NCBI RefSeq assembly: GCF_017299535.1
Contig: NZ_CP071238.1
Location: 1,364,001-1,428,000, forward strand
Origin: Serratia marcescens subsp. marcescens ATCC 13880
Lineage (GTDB): Bacteria > Pseudomonadota > Gammaproteobacteria > Enterobacterales > Enterobacteriaceae
Direction of reading: 5' to 3'
DNA: 64,000 bases
The number at the start of each line of letters is the position of its first letter. The first letter of the stretch is position 1. Shown here piece after piece: positions 34,880-44,053 of this stretch. The position numbers and the translations under genes are program-made. Below the pieces are notes generated by a model. The model was not told the origin of the DNA. It made no database searches and worked only from the letters and a program-made list of their open reading frames with translations.

Positions 34880-35800
34880 ATGCCGATACCCCTGCCGTCG
34901 CTCGACGTGTTGAAAACCTTTGTGGTGGTGGCGCAACGCCTTAACTTTACCCATGCCGCCCGGCAGCTGCACCTGACGCAGGGGGCGGTCAGCCGGCAAA
35001 TCCTTGGGCTGGAACAGCGCCTGGGGTATCCGCTGTTCAGCCGCCAGGCGCGCGGTTTGGCGCTGACGCCGCAGGGCGCGCAGCTGCTGGCGCCGGTACA
35101 GCAGGCGCTGGGGCAGTTGGATGAAGCCCTGACGCGGGCCGCCGCCCCGCCGGGGGCGCTGCGCATCAAATGCCCGACCTGTGCCATGCGCTGGGTGCTG
35201 CCGCGCATCATTCGCCTGCAAAATGAACGGCCGGACATGCATATCGAGCTGACCGCCTCGGTGTCGCACGGCCTGGATTTCAGCGCCGAGCAGTTTGACG
35301 CCGCGGTGCTATTCGGCCGGCCGCCGGGCAAAAAGCTGGCCGCGCACCTGCTGTTCGACGAAATCCTCACGCCGGTCTGCACGCCGACGTTTCTGCCGCC
35401 GGCGCCTCGGCTGACGGACTTGACGGACAAAACTCTGCTGCACCCGACGCGCGATCGGCGCGACTGGCTGCGCTGGCTGAAGGCGGCGGGCGCCGATGCG
35501 TTGCCGTCCGGCAAGGCCCAGCATTTCGATACCCTCGATCTGGCGATGAGCGCGGCGCTGCAAGGGTTTGGCATCGCCATCGGCGATTTGTGCCTGTTGG
35601 AGGAGGATATTCAGGCGCGGCGCGTCGTGACGCCGTTCCCGCTCTGCGTCAGCAGCGGCGCGGCCTATTATTTGGTCTATCCTGAACGCACGGTGGCGCC
35701 GCCGACGTTAACCGCGCTGGTCGATTTTCTGTCGGCGGAGGCCGCCGACAGCCGCGCCCGGCTGCAGAATTACCTGCCGATAACCTGTAATGCTTTGTAA
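34880..35800 (+). CDS. LysR-family regulator, GcvA/AmpR group
   Basis: A 306-residue LysR regulator with the N-terminal helix-turn-helix (RLNFTHAARQLHLTQGAVSRQI region) and an effector domain that carries the WLRWLKAAG and FGIAIGD segments typical of the GcvA-like group. It faces the aminotransferase gene across 118 bases and probably controls it and the following binding-protein gene. Confidence 0.88.
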   Translation: MPIPLPSLDVLKTFVVVAQRLNFTHAARQLHLTQGAVSRQILGLEQRLGYPLFSRQARGLALTPQGAQLLAPVQQALGQLDEALTRAAAPPGALRIKCPTCAMRWVLPRIIRLQNERPDMHIELTASVSHGLDFSAEQFDAAVLFGRPPGKKLAAHLLFDEILTPVCTPTFLPPAPRLTDLTDKTLLHPTRDRRDWLRWLKAAGADALPSGKAQHFDTLDLAMSAALQGFGIAIGDLCLLEEDIQARRVVTPFPLCVSSGAAYYLVYPERTVAPPTLTALVDFLSAEAADSRARLQNYLPITCNAL

Positions 35801-35912
35801 ACATTAGCGATGCGAATTCCCTTGGCGATGAAACAGAGTGTGGCAAACTGTTTCTTCACTCCGATTAAACCCCGCGGCTTTGGCGGCGGAAACACGCCTG
35901 AGATAAAACAAG

Positions 35913-38210
35913 ATGAAATGGCTTTGTGTGGTGAGTATGTTGTCCGGTCTGGCCCTCAGTCCGGCTTTTGCGCAGGAAACGCCGATAACGCAGGGCATTC
36001 ACGCCCAGCAGCGCGACGCCTTCGTGTCCAATTTGATGAAGCAGATGACGCTGGAAGAGAAGATCGGCCAGCTGCGGCTGATCAGCGTCGGGCCGGATAA
36101 CCCGAAAGAAGCGATCCGCGAGGGGATCCGCAAAGGGCAGATCGGCGCCATCTTCAATACCGTTACCCGGCCGGATATCCGGGTTATGCAGGATCAGGCG
36201 ATGCAGCTCAGCCGCCTCAAAATCCCGTTGTTCTTCGCCTATGACGTGGTGCATGGCCAGCGCACCGTGTTCCCGATCAGCCTGGGGCTGGCGGCCAGCT
36301 TCGATCTGGAAGCCATTGCGCTCAGCGCCCGCGTGGCGGCGCAGGAGGCCAGCGACGATGGCCTGAACATGACCTTCGCGCCGATGGTCGATATCACCCG
36401 CGATCCTCGCTGGGGCCGGGTGTCCGAAGGCTTCGGCGAAGACACCTGGCTGGTATCGAAAATCGCCAAGGTGATGGTCGACGGTTTCCAGAACGGCGAT
36501 CCGGCCAAACCCGGTTCGGTGATGGCCAGCGTCAAGCACTTTGCATTGTACGGCGCCGTCGAAGGCGGCCGCGATTACAACACTGTCGACATGAGCCCGC
36601 TGCGCATGCATCAGGACTATCTGCCGCCTTACAAAGCGGCGGTGGACGCCGGCAGCGGCGGGGTGATGGTGTCGCTCAACGCGATCAACGGCGTGCCGGC
36701 CACCGCCAACCCGTGGCTGCTGAAAGATCTGCTGCGCGAGCAGTGGGGCTTTAAAGGCATCACCATCAGCGACCACGGCGCGATCAAAGAGCTGATTAAA
36801 CACGGCGTGGCCGCCGACGCGCGCGACGCGGTGCGGCTGGCGATCACCTCCGGCGTCGACATGAGCATGAGCGACGAGTTCTACGACAAGTACCTGCCGG
36901 GTCTGGTGAAGGACGGGCTGGTGCCTGAAAGCGATATCGACCGCGCCTGCCGCGACGTGCTGAACACCAAATACGACATGGGGCTATTCACCAATCCTTA
37001 CGTGCATCTGGGCCCGGCGGGTTCCGATCCGCAGGACACCAACGCCGAAAGCCGTCTGCACCGCGCCGAAGCGCGGGTGGTGGCGCGCAAGACAATGGTG
37101 CTGCTGAAGAACGATAAGCAGACGCTGCCGCTGAGCAAACAGGCGACCATTGCGCTGGTCGGGCCGATGGCCGACAGCCAGCGCGACGTGATGGGCAGTT
37201 GGTCCGCCGCCGGGGTGGTCAAACAGTCGGTCACCCTGCGCGAAGGGCTGGAGCGGGCGGTGGGCGACAAGGCGCGCATTTTGTACGCCAAGGGCGCCAA
37301 CGTCACGCAGGATAAAGGCATCATCGACTATCTGAACGAGTATGAGCCGGCGGTGGCGTTCGATACCCGCTCGCCGCAGCAGATGATCGACGAAGCGGTA
37401 CAGGCGGCGAACAAGGCCGACGTGGTGGTGGCGGTGGTGGGGGAATCGCAGGGCATGGCGCATGAGGCCTCCAGCCGCGCCGACATCACGATCCCGCAGA
37501 GCCAACGCGATTTGATCGCCGCGCTGAAAGCCACCGGCAAGCCGCTGGTGCTGGTGCTGATGAACGGCCGGCCGCTGGCGCTGAGCTGGGAGAGCGAGCA
37601 GGCGGACGCGATGCTGGAAACCTGGTACAGCGGCACCGAGGGCGGCAACGCGGTGGCGGACGTGCTGTTCGGCGACTATAACCCGTCGGGCAAGCTGCCG
37701 ATGACCTTCCCGCGCTCGGTCGGCCAGATCCCGATGTACTACAACCACCTGAACACCGGCCGTCCGTTCGGCAAGGAGAATCCGGGCAAGTACACCTCAC
37801 GCTACTTCGATTCGCCGAACGGCCCGCTGTATCCGTTCGGTTACGGCCTGAGCTACACCACCTTCAGCCTGTCGGATCTGAAATTATCCAGCCCGACGAT
37901 GGCGCGCAACGGCAAGCTAACCGCCAGCGTCACGCTGAAGAATACCGGCAAGTACGACGGCGCCACGGTGGTGCAGCTGTATCTGCAGGACGTGACCGCC
38001 TCGGTCAGCCGGCCGGTGAAGGAGCTGCGCAACTTCAAGAAAGTGATGCTGAAGGCCGGTCAGTCGCAGCAGGTCGAACTGCCGATTAGCGAAGACGATC
38101 TGAAGTTCTACAACGCCAGCCTGAAATGGGGGGCGGAGCCGGGTAAATTCAACGTGTTCGTCGGCCTGGATTCCGACAACGTGCAGGCGCAAAGCTTTAC
38201 GCTGAAGTAA
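35913..38210 (+). CDS. bglX: periplasmic beta-glucosidase, GH3
   Basis: A 765-residue glycoside hydrolase, the length of E. coli BglX. A signal peptide (MKWLCVVSMLSGLALSPAFA) precedes the GH3 N-terminal TIM barrel, whose nucleophile aspartate is in GITISDHGAI. The GH3 C-terminal domain follows (KTMVLLKND, FSRTG-like region) and then a fibronectin III-like tail (ASVTLKNTGKYDGATVVQLYL region). It hydrolyses beta-glucosides in the periplasm. The next gene lies 73 bases downstream past an inverted repeat. Confidence 0.95.
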   Translation: MKWLCVVSMLSGLALSPAFAQETPITQGIHAQQRDAFVSNLMKQMTLEEKIGQLRLISVGPDNPKEAIREGIRKGQIGAIFNTVTRPDIRVMQDQAMQLSRLKIPLFFAYDVVHGQRTVFPISLGLAASFDLEAIALSARVAAQEASDDGLNMTFAPMVDITRDPRWGRVSEGFGEDTWLVSKIAKVMVDGFQNGDPAKPGSVMASVKHFALYGAVEGGRDYNTVDMSPLRMHQDYLPPYKAAVDAGSGGVMVSLNAINGVPATANPWLLKDLLREQWGFKGITISDHGAIKELIKHGVAADARDAVRLAITSGVDMSMSDEFYDKYLPGLVKDGLVPESDIDRACRDVLNTKYDMGLFTNPYVHLGPAGSDPQDTNAESRLHRAEARVVARKTMVLLKNDKQTLPLSKQATIALVGPMADSQRDVMGSWSAAGVVKQSVTLREGLERAVGDKARILYAKGANVTQDKGIIDYLNEYEPAVAFDTRSPQQMIDEAVQAANKADVVVAVVGESQGMAHEASSRADITIPQSQRDLIAALKATGKPLVLVLMNGRPLALSWESEQADAMLETWYSGTEGGNAVADVLFGDYNPSGKLPMTFPRSVGQIPMYYNHLNTGRPFGKENPGKYTSRYFDSPNGPLYPFGYGLSYTTFSLSDLKLSSPTMARNGKLTASVTLKNTGKYDGATVVQLYLQDVTASVSRPVKELRNFKKVMLKAGQSQQVELPISEDDLKFYNASLKWGAEPGKFNVFVGLDSDNVQAQSFTLK

Positions 38211-38215
38211 CCTTT

Positions 38216-38247
38216 TCCCCCTCTTTCACTGCGGTGGGAGAGGGGGA
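38216..38247. repeat. inverted repeat between bglX and the next gene
   Basis: TCCCCCTCT and AGAGGGGGA form a 9-bp stem with a 14-base loop immediately after bglX. There is no T-run downstream, so it is more likely a REP-like or mRNA-stabilising hairpin than a full terminator. Confidence 0.5.
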
Positions 38248-38283
38248 TCCATCCTATCCGCTAATGTCACCGGAGCTTGCCTC

Positions 38284-39207
38284 ATGAAACGCTATCTGGA
38301 CTGCAGCGCCAGCGATCTGGCCGATATCGGCAAAGCCGATTTGCTCTACGCCATCCGCGCCAGCGAAGGGCGCATCTTGGTCAGCGAAACCATCGCGGTC
38401 ACTCAGCCGCTGCTCAATAACGTCACCAATGCCGAACTGGCGGCCAGTCAGGGCGCCGATCTGTTGCTGTTGAACCTGTTCGACGTCGATCGTCCGCATA
38501 TCGCGGGCCTGCCCGCCGACGTGCCGCCGCAGGAGGCGCTGCGCACGCTGCAGCGCCTGACCGGGCGGGTGGTCGGGGTGAACCTGGAGGCGGTCGATCC
38601 GGCTTTCGCTACCGAACATAACGACTTCTGGCAGATGACGGCGGGCCGCGCCGCCACCGCCGAAAATGCCCGTAAACTGTATCAACTCGGCGCGCGCATG
38701 CTGGTGCTGACCGGCAACCCGAACAACGGCGTCAGCAATCAGGCGATCGCCGCCGCGCTGAAAGCGATCCGCGATGAAGTGGGCGACGAGATGGTGCTGG
38801 TGACCGGCAAAATGCACGGCGCGGGCATTGTGCGCGAAAGCGGCAGCCAGCTGATCGGCGAGCGGGACATCGCGCTGTTCGTGGAAAACGGCGCGGACAT
38901 CGTGCTGTTGCCGGCGCCGGGCACGATTCCCGGCATGTCGCAGGAGAAAGTGGCGGCGTTGATCGCCTTTGCCCAGCGGCAGGGCGCGCTGGCGATGACG
39001 GCGATCGGCACCTCGCAAGAGGGGGCCGACGTGCAGACCGTGCGGCAGATTGCGCTGATGAGCAAAATGGCCGGCGCCGATCTGCATCATATCGGTGATA
39101 CCGGCTATTTGGGGTTGGCGCTGCCGGAAAACATCTTCGCCTACAGCGTGGCGATTCGCGGCGTGCGCCACACCTACAGCCGCATGGCGCGATCGGTGAA
39201 CCGTTAA
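38284..39207 (+). CDS. conserved TIM-barrel-like protein of unknown function
   Basis: A 307-residue cytoplasmic protein. Alternating strands and helices (GADLLLLNLFDV, RVVGVNLEAVDP, ARMLVLTGNPN, DEMVLVTGKMHGAG, GADIVLLPAPGTIPG) suggest a TIM barrel. Related proteins are sometimes annotated as haloacid-dehalogenase-like or phosphonomutase-like, but I see no HAD DxD motif, so I would not use the first name. It lies 73 bases after bglX on the same strand, suggesting a role in beta-glucoside metabolism. Its stop codon overlaps that of the convergent methyltransferase. Confidence 0.7.
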   Translation: MKRYLDCSASDLADIGKADLLYAIRASEGRILVSETIAVTQPLLNNVTNAELAASQGADLLLLNLFDVDRPHIAGLPADVPPQEALRTLQRLTGRVVGVNLEAVDPAFATEHNDFWQMTAGRAATAENARKLYQLGARMLVLTGNPNNGVSNQAIAAALKAIRDEVGDEMVLVTGKMHGAGIVRESGSQLIGERDIALFVENGADIVLLPAPGTIPGMSQEKVAALIAFAQRQGALAMTAIGTSQEGADVQTVRQIALMSKMAGADLHHIGDTGYLGLALPENIFAYSVAIRGVRHTYSRMARSVNR

Positions 39208-40232
39208 GTCAGGGGTTTTTGCGCCGTGACGATGCTGAAATAGCCGAGCGACGGCAGCACCTGAGCGGGCCCGAAGCCGATGTCGCGCAGCAGGCCGCCG
39301 ATTTCCTTGCCGGAGTATTGGCGGCCCTGCGTCCATCCCATCATCATCAGGCTGTATCCCGCGGCGGCAGGCGGGCCGTCGCCGTCATCGTTGTACAGCA
39401 CTTCGTGGATCACGATCCTGCCTCCGGGCGGGAGGGCCGCATAGCTCTTTTGCGCCAGGAAGCGGTTCTTGTCCATCGGCCAGTCGTGGAAAATATTGGA
39501 GTACAGGTGCAGATCCGCCGCCGGGTAGGGATCGCGCCACATATCGCCGCTGTGGGTGCCGATGCGGTGGCTGAGGCCGTAATGGCGCGCGTAGTCGGCG
39601 GCGAGCGGGCACACCTCCGGCAGATCGAACACGGTGCACGTGAGCGCCGGCCAGTGGGCCGCCAGGCTGATGGCATGGGCGCCGGAGGCGCCGCCGATAT
39701 CCAGCGCCGCGCGGCAGGCGCCGAGGGGCAGCAACGTAGGCCAAACGCTGGCCGATCCCATGCTCAGGCTGTGCATGGCGTGGGTAAAACGCCGCATTCT
39801 GTCGGCGTCGAGCGTATGCGTTTCAAACAGCTCCTGCTCGCCATACACCTGCGAAGTATTCTTTCTGATGGCGCTTTCCAGGTTTTGCAGCGTGAAAATC
39901 TCGCTGTTTTCAATCATCAAATCCCAAAAATAGCCGAAGTAATGCGGGTTGTTTTTTAACAAAAAGATTTCCGCTTCCGGCGTCAGAGAGAATGTTTCGC
40001 CGTCTCTGGCGATCAATTTCAATGCCACTAGCGCCATGACCAGCGTCTCCGCCGGGCGTTTTTCCACATTGGCCTGAGCGCATATATCGGTCAGATTGCG
40101 GGGGTGCAGAGCAATAAACTCAAAGATGCCCAGGCGGTGCGCAATAAGCGCCGCCGGATAGAGATATAAATTCATCGTGATATCGAGAATGGTTTTGTCG
40201 TCGCATTGCGGCGGCCGGACGGAATGGTTCAT
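39204..40232 (-). CDS. SAM-dependent O-methyltransferase
   Basis: A 342-residue protein with the class I O-methyltransferase layout. An N-terminal winged-helix dimerisation domain covers residues about 15-100 (ALIAHRLGIFEFI region). The SAM-binding domain has LDIGGASGAHAISLA and VFDLPEV motifs, and the catalytic-histidine region is SNIFHDWPMD. It is related to acetylserotonin/hydroxyindole and polyketide O-methyltransferases. No biosynthetic partner gene is adjacent; the substrate is unknown. Confidence 0.83.
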   Translation of the reverse strand: MNHSVRPPQCDDKTILDITMNLYLYPAALIAHRLGIFEFIALHPRNLTDICAQANVEKRPAETLVMALVALKLIARDGETFSLTPEAEIFLLKNNPHYFGYFWDLMIENSEIFTLQNLESAIRKNTSQVYGEQELFETHTLDADRMRRFTHAMHSLSMGSASVWPTLLPLGACRAALDIGGASGAHAISLAAHWPALTCTVFDLPEVCPLAADYARHYGLSHRIGTHSGDMWRDPYPAADLHLYSNIFHDWPMDKNRFLAQKSYAALPPGGRIVIHEVLYNDDGDGPPAAAGYSLMMMGWTQGRQYSGKEIGGLLRDIGFGPAQVLPSLGYFSIVTAQKPLT

Positions 40233-40584
40233 GCGGCTCTCCTTCCCCTAAGGCGTGGCGCGTCTTAACAGGCTATGCCACGCCTGTGGTTTTAGCAAAG
40301 GGCGGGGGCGTGATTGACCGCAGACCAACGCTTCCGTTGTAAATCATTCCCTGTGAGACTATTTTAAATTGAATTGGGTGCGGTTAATGTCGCGCGTAAA
40401 AAACTGACGTCGAGCGGAATAATAACTCCATCATGCATTTTTATTTTATGAGAGGTTAACTTAATCACAGTTATTAACGCGTCAGGGTTGTGTTAATCTG
40501 GGCCGCCGTTATACCGTACCGACATTCACATTATTTTTGTGAATAATTCAAAGCTAAATAATTCATTATTAAAACGAGATAACA
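40233..40584. promoter_or_regulatory. divergent AT-rich promoter region
   Basis: This 350-base region separates the divergent methyltransferase gene and the small exported-protein gene. A perfect inverted repeat TTCACA-N7-TGTGAA lies at 40525-40543, 42 bases upstream of the latter, a possible operator. It is not in CRP orientation. No open frame of note. Confidence 0.5.
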
Positions 40585-40977
40585 ATGAAAAAGATCATTC
40601 TGACCGGCATGATTGCCGCGACTCTGGGCTTGTTCAACACCGCCAACGCCGAAGGGATGGATCCTGCCGCGTTGAAAAACGTCTATGACATCACGCGTAA
40701 TACCGCCGGGCTGATGTCCTACTGTGTCGATAAAGGTTTCCTGAAAGCGGACAGCATCGACAACGCCAAGAAAATGGTGGCCTACGTGGCGGCGATCCCC
40801 GGCGGCGTCGACACCCGCGACGGCGACAAGCGCGAAGCGATGGGCCGTGAAGGCAATGTGCTGAACGACGACGGCAACGTGGTTGCGTTGGAGAAGGAAG
40901 CGCCGCAGGGTCTGCAGGCGTGGTGTCAGCAGGCTGACGAAGGGATCCGCCAGGGGCTGACGTCTATCGGCCAATAA
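40585..40977 (+). CDS. small exported protein of unknown function
   Basis: A 130-residue protein with a clear signal peptide (MKKIILTGMIAATLGLFNTANA). The mature part has about 108 residues, two cysteines (in LMSYCVDKGF and QAWCQQADEG) that could form a disulfide, and no membrane segment. I do not recognise the family. It is AT-rich upstream, with an operator-like palindrome, and ends at a GC stem-loop at 41025, so it is a single-gene unit. Confidence 0.8.
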   Translation: MKKIILTGMIAATLGLFNTANAEGMDPAALKNVYDITRNTAGLMSYCVDKGFLKADSIDNAKKMVAYVAAIPGGVDTRDGDKREAMGREGNVLNDDGNVVALEKEAPQGLQAWCQQADEGIRQGLTSIGQ

Positions 40978-41024
40978 GCGCCGGATTTAGCCTCCCCCTC
41001 CTTAAGGCTTCGTCTGAAGGGAAT

Positions 41025-41045
41025 CTCCGGGCCAGCGGCCCGGAG
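41025..41045. terminator. stem-loop terminator
   Basis: A perfect 9-bp stem (CTCCGGGCC / GGCCCGGAG) with an AGC loop, followed by CATCTTATC, lies between the small exported-protein gene and the convergent hydrolase gene. Confidence 0.75.
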
Positions 41046-41052
41046 CATCTTA

Positions 41053-41859
41053 TCAGAACAGTGGCGTAGTGTTTTCAGCCAGAAACGCCAGCAGCGTTTC
41101 GTTGACCGCCGTCGGGTTTTCCTTGTTGCTGATATGCCCGGCGTCAGGGATCAGTACATGCCGACAACCGAGAAGATCCGCCATGCGCTGGCCTTCTGCC
41201 GGCGGGCGCGGCTTATCTTGCGCGCCGGTGATGACGATGCTGGCGGCGGTGATGTTTTCCAGCAGCGCCAGCTTGTCGGGGCGGCCAAAGATCATCCGGC
41301 CCAGCGGTACGATGCTCTCGCGCAGGCGATCGGCGGGCAGGCTCTGGAGCTGGCACAGCAGCGATTGCAATAAGGCGTCGGGGACATCATCGGAATAAAA
41401 CAGCGACGCGACATGTTCCAGCAGCGGCGATGCGATGGCGCCGGCCTGTTCCACGGCGGCCAGCATGCCCATATAGCGCTGCCGCGCCTCTGGGGTTTCG
41501 TCGCCCAGGTAGCTGTCCAGCAGCGCCAGCACTTTCACCCGCTCCGGCGCCAGCGCCGCCAGTTCGGCGCCCCACATGCCGCCTACGGACAGGCCGACGA
41601 TGCCGAACTCTTCAATATCCAAACGATCCATCAGCGCCAAATGATCGGCGGCGATATCCGACAGGCTGTTTCGCCCGGGCGGCAGCGCCGGTGAATCGCC
41701 GTGGCCCCAGAGATCCGGCACGATCAGGCGGTAGCGTTTCGCCAGCGCTTCGAACTGCGGCGCCCACATATTCAGATCGAACAGATAGCTGTGGCCCAGC
41801 AGCAACGGAAAGCCCGAACCCACGTCGAGGTAATGCAGGGATTTGCCCATCGTTGGCAT
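41053..41859 (-). CDS. alpha/beta-hydrolase
   Basis: A 268-residue hydrolase of the BioH/dienelactone-lactonase-like group. The oxyanion-hole region is LLLGHSYLFD, the nucleophile elbow GLSVGGMWG (serine), the acid in VITGAQDKPRP, and the histidine in IPDAGHISNKENP. No neighbouring pathway gene identifies the substrate. Confidence 0.85.
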   Translation of the reverse strand: MPTMGKSLHYLDVGSGFPLLLGHSYLFDLNMWAPQFEALAKRYRLIVPDLWGHGDSPALPPGRNSLSDIAADHLALMDRLDIEEFGIVGLSVGGMWGAELAALAPERVKVLALLDSYLGDETPEARQRYMGMLAAVEQAGAIASPLLEHVASLFYSDDVPDALLQSLLCQLQSLPADRLRESIVPLGRMIFGRPDKLALLENITAASIVITGAQDKPRPPAEGQRMADLLGCRHVLIPDAGHISNKENPTAVNETLLAFLAENTTPLF

Positions 41860-42087
41860 CTTATCGGTTCCTTATATAAAGAGAGTCCGGCTGCTTATAT
41901 CATACTCATATTCAACCTGCGGTATTAATTTACCTTAAATTACTCAGGTGGCGACGTATTTGTCATTATCCTTTGCTAACAAGAGGTCAATGAAAGGTGG
42001 CATTAAGGATAATATTCTGGTCGAGGCCGGAGCCTTGATTTATGCTGGCGCTCCTTTCAAGATGGAATAACTAAACAGGGCGTCGCG

Positions 42088-42849
42088 ATGAAAAGACTTT
42101 TCAGACTATTAATTATTTTGCTTGTTATTTTGCTGCTGGCGGCGGTGCTGTGGTGGTTCTTCGGGCGCGGCAATCCGAATGCGTTATGGCAAATCGTTAG
42201 CCAGCAGTGCGTGCCCAATCAGCAACAGAACCACGATCCGGCGCCCTGTGTAAAGGTTGGCTTAACCGAGGGTTATGTACTGTTTAAAGACAGCAAAGGT
42301 CCCTATCACGATCTGGTGATGCCAACCGAAAAGGTCAGCGGCATCGAGAGCCCGATATTGCAAGCGGAGCGAACGCCGCATTATTTCGCCCTGGCCTGGA
42401 ACAACCGCGAACATATATCCGGCGAGCTGGGTAAACCGTTAAAAGACGCGTGGCTTTCTCTGGCGGTCAATTCGAAATATGGCCGTTCTCAGAATCAGCT
42501 GCATATTCACGTTGCCTGCTTGCGCCAGGATGTCTATAACGCGCTGGGGGAACAGGCGGAGCAATTAGATCAACAGTGGCGACCGCTGGCGGTGAAATTG
42601 GTCGGCCACCACTACCTGGCCAGAAAATTGGCGGGCACCGATTTAACCCAGGAAGATCCTTTCCGCTTGTTGCAAAACTATGTGGCCGAGCAGGGCGACA
42701 GCATCGGCAATTACGGTCTGGCGCTGGCGGTCAGCCCGCAGGGCGAGATGCTGCTGTTGGCGAACCGTTTGACGTTGACCGATCTGAACCTGGGCTCGGC
42801 CGGCGAAATTCAGGACTACCGGTGCGAGGTGGCGGGGAACTCAAGATGA
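42088..42849 (+). CDS. cdh: CDP-diacylglycerol pyrophosphatase
   Basis: A 253-residue membrane-anchored protein. One N-terminal helix (RLLIILLVILLLAAVLWWFF) precedes a HIT-like catalytic domain with QNQLHIHVAC, the histidine triad region. Cdh hydrolyses CDP-diacylglycerol to CMP and phosphatidate. Length and N-terminal anchor match E. coli Cdh. It converges on the ribbon-helix-helix gene, with a terminator hairpin between them. Confidence 0.9.
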   Translation: MKRLFRLLIILLVILLLAAVLWWFFGRGNPNALWQIVSQQCVPNQQQNHDPAPCVKVGLTEGYVLFKDSKGPYHDLVMPTEKVSGIESPILQAERTPHYFALAWNNREHISGELGKPLKDAWLSLAVNSKYGRSQNQLHIHVACLRQDVYNALGEQAEQLDQQWRPLAVKLVGHHYLARKLAGTDLTQEDPFRLLQNYVAEQGDSIGNYGLALAVSPQGEMLLLANRLTLTDLNLGSAGEIQDYRCEVAGNSR

Positions 42850-42857
42850 TAACGGCC

Positions 42858-42878
42858 CGCCGGCTGGGTCAGCCGGCG
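42858..42878. terminator. bidirectional stem-loop
   Basis: CGCCGGCT and AGCCGGCG form a perfect 8-bp stem with a GGGTC loop in the 41-base gap between cdh and the convergent ribbon-helix-helix gene. Confidence 0.7.
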
Positions 42879-42890
42879 GCTGCCGTGCGG

Positions 42891-43193
42891 TCAGAGCTTC
42901 TTCAGCAGTTCCAGCAGCTGCGCTTCGCTTTTCTCCGCCAGCCCGTCGATGGCGAGCTTGATGATGTCGGAGCGGGTGATGCGCACGATGCCGTTGCGCG
43001 CCGCCTGCACGATCACCTCATCGATGGCTTCGATGTGGTTGTCCGTCAGGCTGACGGAAATCGCCTTATAGGTGCGCTTGCGGCCGGCCGGCTTGGTTTC
43101 CGGCGCGGGCGCCGCGACCGGCAACGTGTGCGAGGTGGCACTGTTGATGAATTCGTCTTCCGACATGCGGTGGGTGGGGGTGCGCTTCTTCAC
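42891..43193 (-). CDS. ribbon-helix-helix partner of ParA
   Basis: A 100-residue basic protein with a disordered N terminus (residues 1-45) and a C-terminal ribbon-helix-helix domain (YKAISVSLTDNHIEAIDEVI followed by ITRSDIIKLAIDGL). This is the form of ParG/Omega-type DNA-binding partners of ParA ATPases, in which the flexible N terminus stimulates ATP hydrolysis. The start is taken as GTG at 43193 because it overlaps the ParA stop (GTGA) and GAGGTG lies upstream; a longer frame starts within parA. Confidence 0.75.
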   Translation of the reverse strand: MKKRTPTHRMSEDEFINSATSHTLPVAAPAPETKPAGRKRTYKAISVSLTDNHIEAIDEVIVQAARNGIVRITRSDIIKLAIDGLAEKSEAQLLELLKKL

Positions 43194-43825
43194 AGGATCA
43201 CCTCTTTCACCAGGCATTCGATCTCGGCCTGCGCCTTTTCATTGTTCGCCTCATGCACGGTGATGGCTTCGCCCCAGGCGTCGCGGTAAATTTTGCGGTC
43301 GCACAGGCGGTTGCTCACCAGGGTGAACTCCGGGTATTCGCTCAGCACCTGCGCCGCTTCGTTGGCTTCATTAATGAAGATGTTGGTCGGGCACATGTTC
43401 AGCACGATGTAGCCTTTGACCTTCTCGTTATATTCCTGCGCGGTGGAGAACATCTCCGACAGATAGCCGATGGTGTCGAGGTCCATCTGCGAAGGGCGCA
43501 GCGGCGAGAGGAACAGATCGGCGGCCAGCAGGCCGGAGCGCAGTTCGGCGCTGTCGCGGCCGGCGGTGTCGACGATCACGTAGTCGTAATGGCGATCCAG
43601 CTCCAGCAGCGTTTCCTTGATTTTGCCCGACGCGGCCACCACCGGAATGTGCGGCAGCCCTTCGACGTTCTGACGGTCGTTGTACCAGGTCATGATTGAT
43701 TTCTGGTCGTCGGCATCGACGATGATCGCCGTCTTGCCTTGCTTAAGAATCAGATACCCGGCGATATTCACCGCTTTCGTCGACTTGCCGACGCCGCCTT
43801 TTTGCGAGCCAATCAGAACAATCAT
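43190..43825 (-). CDS. ParA-family partition ATPase
   Basis: A 211-residue protein with the deviant Walker A motif KGGVGKST (residues 9-16), Walker A' as IIVDADDQKS and Walker B in YDYVIVDTAGRDS. Its size and the ribbon-helix-helix partner resemble plasmid type Ib ParA/ParF systems. Both flanking genes (cdh, yajD) are ordinary chromosomal genes, so this is an orphan chromosomal cassette. The ATG at 43825 is chosen over a TTG 15 bases earlier. A palindrome and further repeats lie upstream at 43841-43868 and 44054-44088. Confidence 0.85.
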   Translation of the reverse strand: MIVLIGSQKGGVGKSTKAVNIAGYLILKQGKTAIIVDADDQKSIMTWYNDRQNVEGLPHIPVVAASGKIKETLLELDRHYDYVIVDTAGRDSAELRSGLLAADLFLSPLRPSQMDLDTIGYLSEMFSTAQEYNEKVKGYIVLNMCPTNIFINEANEAAQVLSEYPEFTLVSNRLCDRKIYRDAWGEAITVHEANNEKAQAEIECLVKEVIL

Positions 43826-43840
43826 GCTGCCATCTCTCAA

Positions 43841-43885
43841 GTTATTAAGCGGGTAACTTATTAAGTTAATGCGCTTATTAGGTTG
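43841..43885. repeat. repeat cluster upstream of parA (operator/centromere candidate)
   Basis: Contains GTTATTAAGC (43841-43850), the 15-bp palindrome TAACTTATTAAGTTA (43854-43868) and GCTTATTAGGTT just after. The palindrome is 29 bases upstream of the parA ATG, where a ribbon-helix-helix repressor would bind. Confidence 0.6.
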
Positions 43886-44053
43886 ATAATCAAACAGGTT
43901 AACAAGAACAACTCGCGAACAATATGCACCAACTGCGGCGGCTTGCCAAGCCAGTATGTCGTTAACTGCGCAGCTTATTTTGCGCTGGATGGCCCGGATG
44001 GGTAAGTAGGAATTCTCTGGGAAGTGACGATGCGGAGGTGGGTTTATTAATTT

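Noticed and set aside
42858..42878. Hairpin considered as a partition site for the ParA cassette
   Set aside because: GC-only stem in a convergent gap is best explained as a terminator; it shares nothing with the AT-rich TAACTTATTAAG repeats.
43190..43825. Interpretation of the ParA/RHH pair as part of an integrated plasmid or ICE
   Set aside because: Both neighbours are ordinary core genes with no integrase, relaxase, replication gene or att-like direct repeats nearby.
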